The position numbers and the translations under genes were made by a program. Positions 5,899 to 9,285 of a stretch of 9,285 nucleotides of DNA are shown here, in pieces (the first letter of the stretch is position 1; each line of letters begins with the position of its first letter). The stretch lies in contig DATKEG010000216.1 in assembly GCA_035544515.1 (NCBI GenBank), positions 1-9,285 of the forward strand, given 5' to 3'. A model generated the notes under the pieces. It was given only the letters and a program-made list of their open reading frames with translations. It ran no database searches and was not told where the DNA came from. Origin of the DNA: DATKEG01 sp035544515. GTDB lineage: Bacteria; Acidobacteriota; Vicinamibacteria; Fen-336.

Positions 5899-7800
5899 AG
5901 GCGGTCAGCCGGCGCCAGAAGAGCCAGGCCAGGAGCGCGAACAGCGCGACGGCCACGGCGGGCGCGGCCCCGCCGCTCCATCCGGGGCCGATGCCCGCGG
6001 GCGCGCCGCCGGCCAGGAGCGCGGCCGCGGCGATGCCGACGCCCACCAGGCCCTCGCCGCCCACGAGGCCCGAGCCGAACAGCGTGCCCTGCTCGCGCCG
6101 CTCCGCGCCGGCGTCGGGGGACGGCGCGCGCCGCTCCGCGACGTGGCGCAGCAGCCCGCCCAGGAACACCGGCACCATGGTGCTGACCGGCAGGTAGACG
6201 CCGACCGCGAAGGGCAGGCTGGGCACGCGCACCGCCTCCGCCCCCAGCGCGAGCAGCGCGCCGAGGCCCACGAGCGCCCAGGGCAGCGACCGGTCCAGGA
6301 CGCCCTCGATGACGAGCTTCATGAGCGTCGCCTGCGGCGCCGGCAGCTCGCGCGTGCCGAAGCCCCAGACGCGGTCGAGCAGGAGCACGGTGAGGCACAC
6401 GAAGGCGGCCGAGGTCACCACGCCCAGGATCTCGCCCGCCTGCTGGAGGCGCGGCGTGGCGCCCAGGAGGTAGCCGGTCTTGAGGTCCTGCGACGTGTCG
6501 CCGGCGATGGAGGCGGCGATGGCCACCACGCAGCCCACCGTGAGCGCGCCCACCTTGCCCGCGTCACCCGTCCACCCCATGAGGAGGAACACCGACGAGG
6601 TCACGAGCAGCGTGGCGATGGTCATGCCGCTCGTCGGGTTGGAGGTCACGCCGACCAGGCCCACGATGCGGGACGACACGGTCACGAAGAAGAAGGCGGA
6701 GACGACCACGAGCAGGGCGGCGACGGCGCGGGCGAAGGGCCCGGGCAGCGAGGAGAACATCTGCGGCAGCGAGGCCATGAGCGACGCCAGGACGGCCAGG
6801 CCCGCGAGGATGACGGTGAACGGCAGGTCCCGTGCCGTGCGCCGCGTGGCCGTGGCCGCGCGGCCCGACACCAGCGTGCGGATCTGCGCCACGCCCACGC
6901 GGAAGCTGCCCACCATGGTCGGGAAACCGCGCCCGAGCGTGATGAAGCCGGCGGTGGCGACCGCGCCCGCGCCGATGTAGCGGACGTACCGGCTCCAGAT
7001 CTCGCCCGGCGACATGGCGGCGATCGTCTTCACGGTCTCGGGGTAGAGCGGGGTGGCACGGCCTTCGCCCCAGACGGCGAGCGCGGGGATGATGACGAGC
7101 GACGAGAGCAGCCCCCCGGCCACCATGACCGCGGCGATGCGCGGGCCCAGGATGTAGCCGACGCCGAACAGCGCCGCGGAGATGTCCGACGCGATCTGGC
7201 CCTTGGGCAGGCCGGGCACCGCCGCTTCCACCTCCTCGGGCGCCACGCGGGCCCAACCCGTGGCCGCCTTGAGCGCGCCGCCCGCGGCCAGGCCCAGGAA
7301 CACGTTGCGCGACCGGCCCCCGCCGCGCTCGCCGGCCAGCAGCACCTGCGCGCAGGCCGTGCCCTCGGGGTAGGGCAGCCGTCCGTGCTCGCGCTCGATC
7401 AGGAAGGCGCGCAGCGGGATCATGAACAGCGTTCCCAGCACGCCGCCCGTCATGGCCAGGAGCGTCATCTGCACGAGCGTGGGATCGAGGTTCCACAGGA
7501 ACAGGGCGGGCAGGGTGAAGATCACGCCGCTGGCCACGCTGCTCGAGGCCGAGCCCACCGTCTGGGACATGTTCGCCTCGAGGATGGATCCCGGCCGGCC
7601 GGCCGCGGCGAAGGCCTTGAAGGCGGCCATCGTGATCACGGCGATGGGTATGGAGGTGGAGATGGTCAGGCCGGCGCGCAGGCCGAGGTAGGCGTTGGCG
7701 GCGCCGAAGACGATGCCGAAGAGGACGCCGGGCACGAGCGCCCGCAGCGTGAACTCGGGCGGGCTCTGGTCCGGGCCGACGTGGGGCTGCCACCCCGCGC

Positions 7801-7804
<4 letters not shown>
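5864..7804 (-). CDS. OPT-family oligopeptide transporter
   Basis: A 646-residue, strongly hydrophobic protein with about 14-16 membrane segments, as in the OPT family. Recognisable parts in order: PEFTLRALVPGVLFG (16-30), AANAYLGLRAGLTISTSIP (35-53), LEANMSQTVGSASSSVASG (75-93), LPYPEGTACAQVL (143-155), a GPRIAAVMVAGGLLSSLVI stretch (220-238), SNPTSGMTIATLLV (388-401), AGDTSQDLKTGYLLGATPRL (434-453) and VPSLPFAVGVYLPVSTMVP (527-545). OPT carriers are secondary transporters of peptides, or of metal-chelate siderophore-like compounds; the substrate here cannot be read from sequence. Its ATG overlaps the lipB stop by 4 bp with no clear Shine-Dalgarno, so it is probably translated by coupling. 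Length is normal for bacterial members. Confidence 0.9.
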
Positions 7805-8487
<683 letters not shown>

Positions 8488-8509
8488 CCTGGGCGCTTCC
8501 GCTCGCTCG

Positions 8510-9285
8510 TCAGAGCGCGTTTTCGTCGAATTCCTCGAGCGTGTGCTTGACGTGCCCCATGAACCGGTCGGCGTCGGCGCCGTCCACGATCCGGTGGTCG
8601 AAGCTCAGCGCGAAGTACGACATGGTGCGGATGGCGATCGCGTCGTCGCGCACCACGGGGCGCTTCTCGATCGTGCCCACGGCCAGGATGCCGACCTGCG
8701 GTTGGCTGATGATGGGCGTGCCGAACAGGCTGCCGAAGACCCCGGGGTTCGTGATGGTGAAGGTGCCGCCCTGCACCTCCTCGACCTTGAGCCGGCGCGT
8801 GCGCGCGCGGTCCGCGAGGTCGTTCACGGTGCGGCCGAGGCCGAGGATGTTCTTCTCGTCCGCGTTGCGGATGACGGGCACGATGAGGCCCCAGTCCAGG
8901 GCCACCGCGATGCCGATGTTGATGTCGTGGCGGTAGGCGATGGCGTCGCCCTCGACGCTGGCGTTGAGGACCGGGAACGCCTTCAGCGCGTCCACCACCG
9001 CCTTGATGATGAACGGCATGTAGGTCAGGCGGACGCCGTTGCGCTGTTCGTAGACCTGCCGGTACTTCTCCCGGAGCGTGCCCACGCGCGAGAGGTCGAG
9101 CTCGAACACGGTGGTGACGTGCGCCGAGGTGCGCGTGGAGAGAACCATGTGCTCGGCCGTCTTCTTCCGGATCGGCGACATGGGCACGACCTGCACGCGC
9201 TCGCCGCCCGGCCGGGGCGGCGCGGGCGCCGCGGCCGGCGCCGATGCAGGGGCGGCGGGCCGGGCGGTAGCGGGTTGAGGGGCGG
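8510..9285 (-). CDS. 2-oxoacid dehydrogenase E2 acyltransferase, C-terminal part
   Basis: The last 257 codons of a dihydrolipoamide acyltransferase; the start lies beyond base 9285. The frame is open to the window edge and begins in an Ala/Pro-rich linker (visible residues 1-27), as expected between the lipoyl or subunit-binding domains and the catalytic core. The core (about 30-257) runs from PMSPIRKKTAEHM through HDINIGIAVALDWGLIVPVI (119-138), GGTFTITNPGVFGSLFGTPI (172-191) and ISQPQVGILAVGTIEKRPVV to the active-site motif SFDHRIVDG (H230, D234). E2 moves the acyl group from lipoyl-lysine to CoA. Pyruvate, 2-oxoglutarate and branched-chain complexes cannot be told apart from this part, so no symbol is given. 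Starts at internal GTG or ATG codons near 9196 would cut off the linker and are not the gene start. Confidence 0.93.
   Translation of the reverse strand, partial: APQPATARPAAPASAPAAAPAPPRPGGERVQVVPMSPIRKKTAEHMVLSTRTSAHVTTVFELDLSRVGTLREKYRQVYEQRNGVRLTYMPFIIKAVVDALKAFPVLNASVEGDAIAYRHDINIGIAVALDWGLIVPVIRNADEKNILGLGRTVNDLADRARTRRLKVEEVQGGTFTITNPGVFGSLFGTPIISQPQVGILAVGTIEKRPVVRDDAIAIRTMSYFALSFDHRIVDGADADRFMGHVKHTLEEFDENAL

Noticed and set aside
4578..6197. A long + strand frame across the GAF and Cache-like genes
   Set aside because: Arg/Gly/Ala-rich shadow in the wrong frame of both genes; no start signal or motif.
8510..9196. E2 as a complete 228-residue gene starting at the internal GTG near 9196
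   Set aside because: The same frame continues upstream without a stop through an Ala/Pro-rich linker typical of E2 proteins, so the gene starts beyond the window.

Overview
This is a very GC-rich window (by eye above 70%; not computed) with tightly packed, non-mobile bacterial genes. Gene content (futalosine-type menaquinone genes, an Acidobacteria/Actinobacteria-like E2 acyltransferase, a PDC/Cache-type sensor) and base composition suggest a soil or groundwater bacterium such as Candidatus Rokubacteria/Methylomirabilota, Acidobacteriota or Myxococcota. The lineage is a guess from general familiarity, not a search result. I see no tRNA, rRNA, CRISPR array, insertion sequence or phage gene, and no gene-free stretch longer than about 110 bases.

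Layout. (1) 1-345, + strand: a DUF3291-family protein that stops before the family's usual C-terminal part and may begin left of the window. (2) 458-1378, - strand: an exported protein with a carboxypeptidase-regulatory-like domain followed by TPR repeats. (3) 1379-1465: a short divergent promoter region with two outward-facing -10 boxes. (4) 1466-5898, + strand: a run of five genes. The first two are an amidohydrolase of the aminodeoxyfutalosine deaminase type (mqnX-like) and a UbiA-type prenyltransferase (mqnP-like), overlapping by 4 bp. Then comes a UbiE/MenG methyltransferase with its own TATAAT box, overlapping by 4 bp a GAF-domain sensor with a helical, cysteine-bearing N-terminus. Last is a small PDC/Cache-like sensor protein. 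(5) 5864-9285, - strand: an E2 subunit of a 2-oxoacid dehydrogenase (5' end outside the window), lipB, and an OPT-family transporter, read in that order. The transporter converges on, and overlaps by 35 bp, the end of the Cache-like gene.

How the genes may work together. MqnX-like, MqnP-like and MenG cover three separate steps of menaquinone synthesis: deamination of aminodeoxyfutalosine, prenylation of the naphthoate ring and the final ring methylation. The radical-SAM and other Mqn enzymes must lie elsewhere. The feature I find most worth pursuing is the translational coupling of menG to a stand-alone GAF sensor without an output domain, followed by a second, probably exported sensor. This may be an undescribed signalling module linked to quinone or redox state. 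On the opposite strand, LipB supplies the octanoyl group that becomes the lipoyl cofactor of the E2 encoded just upstream, so those two form a clear functional pair.
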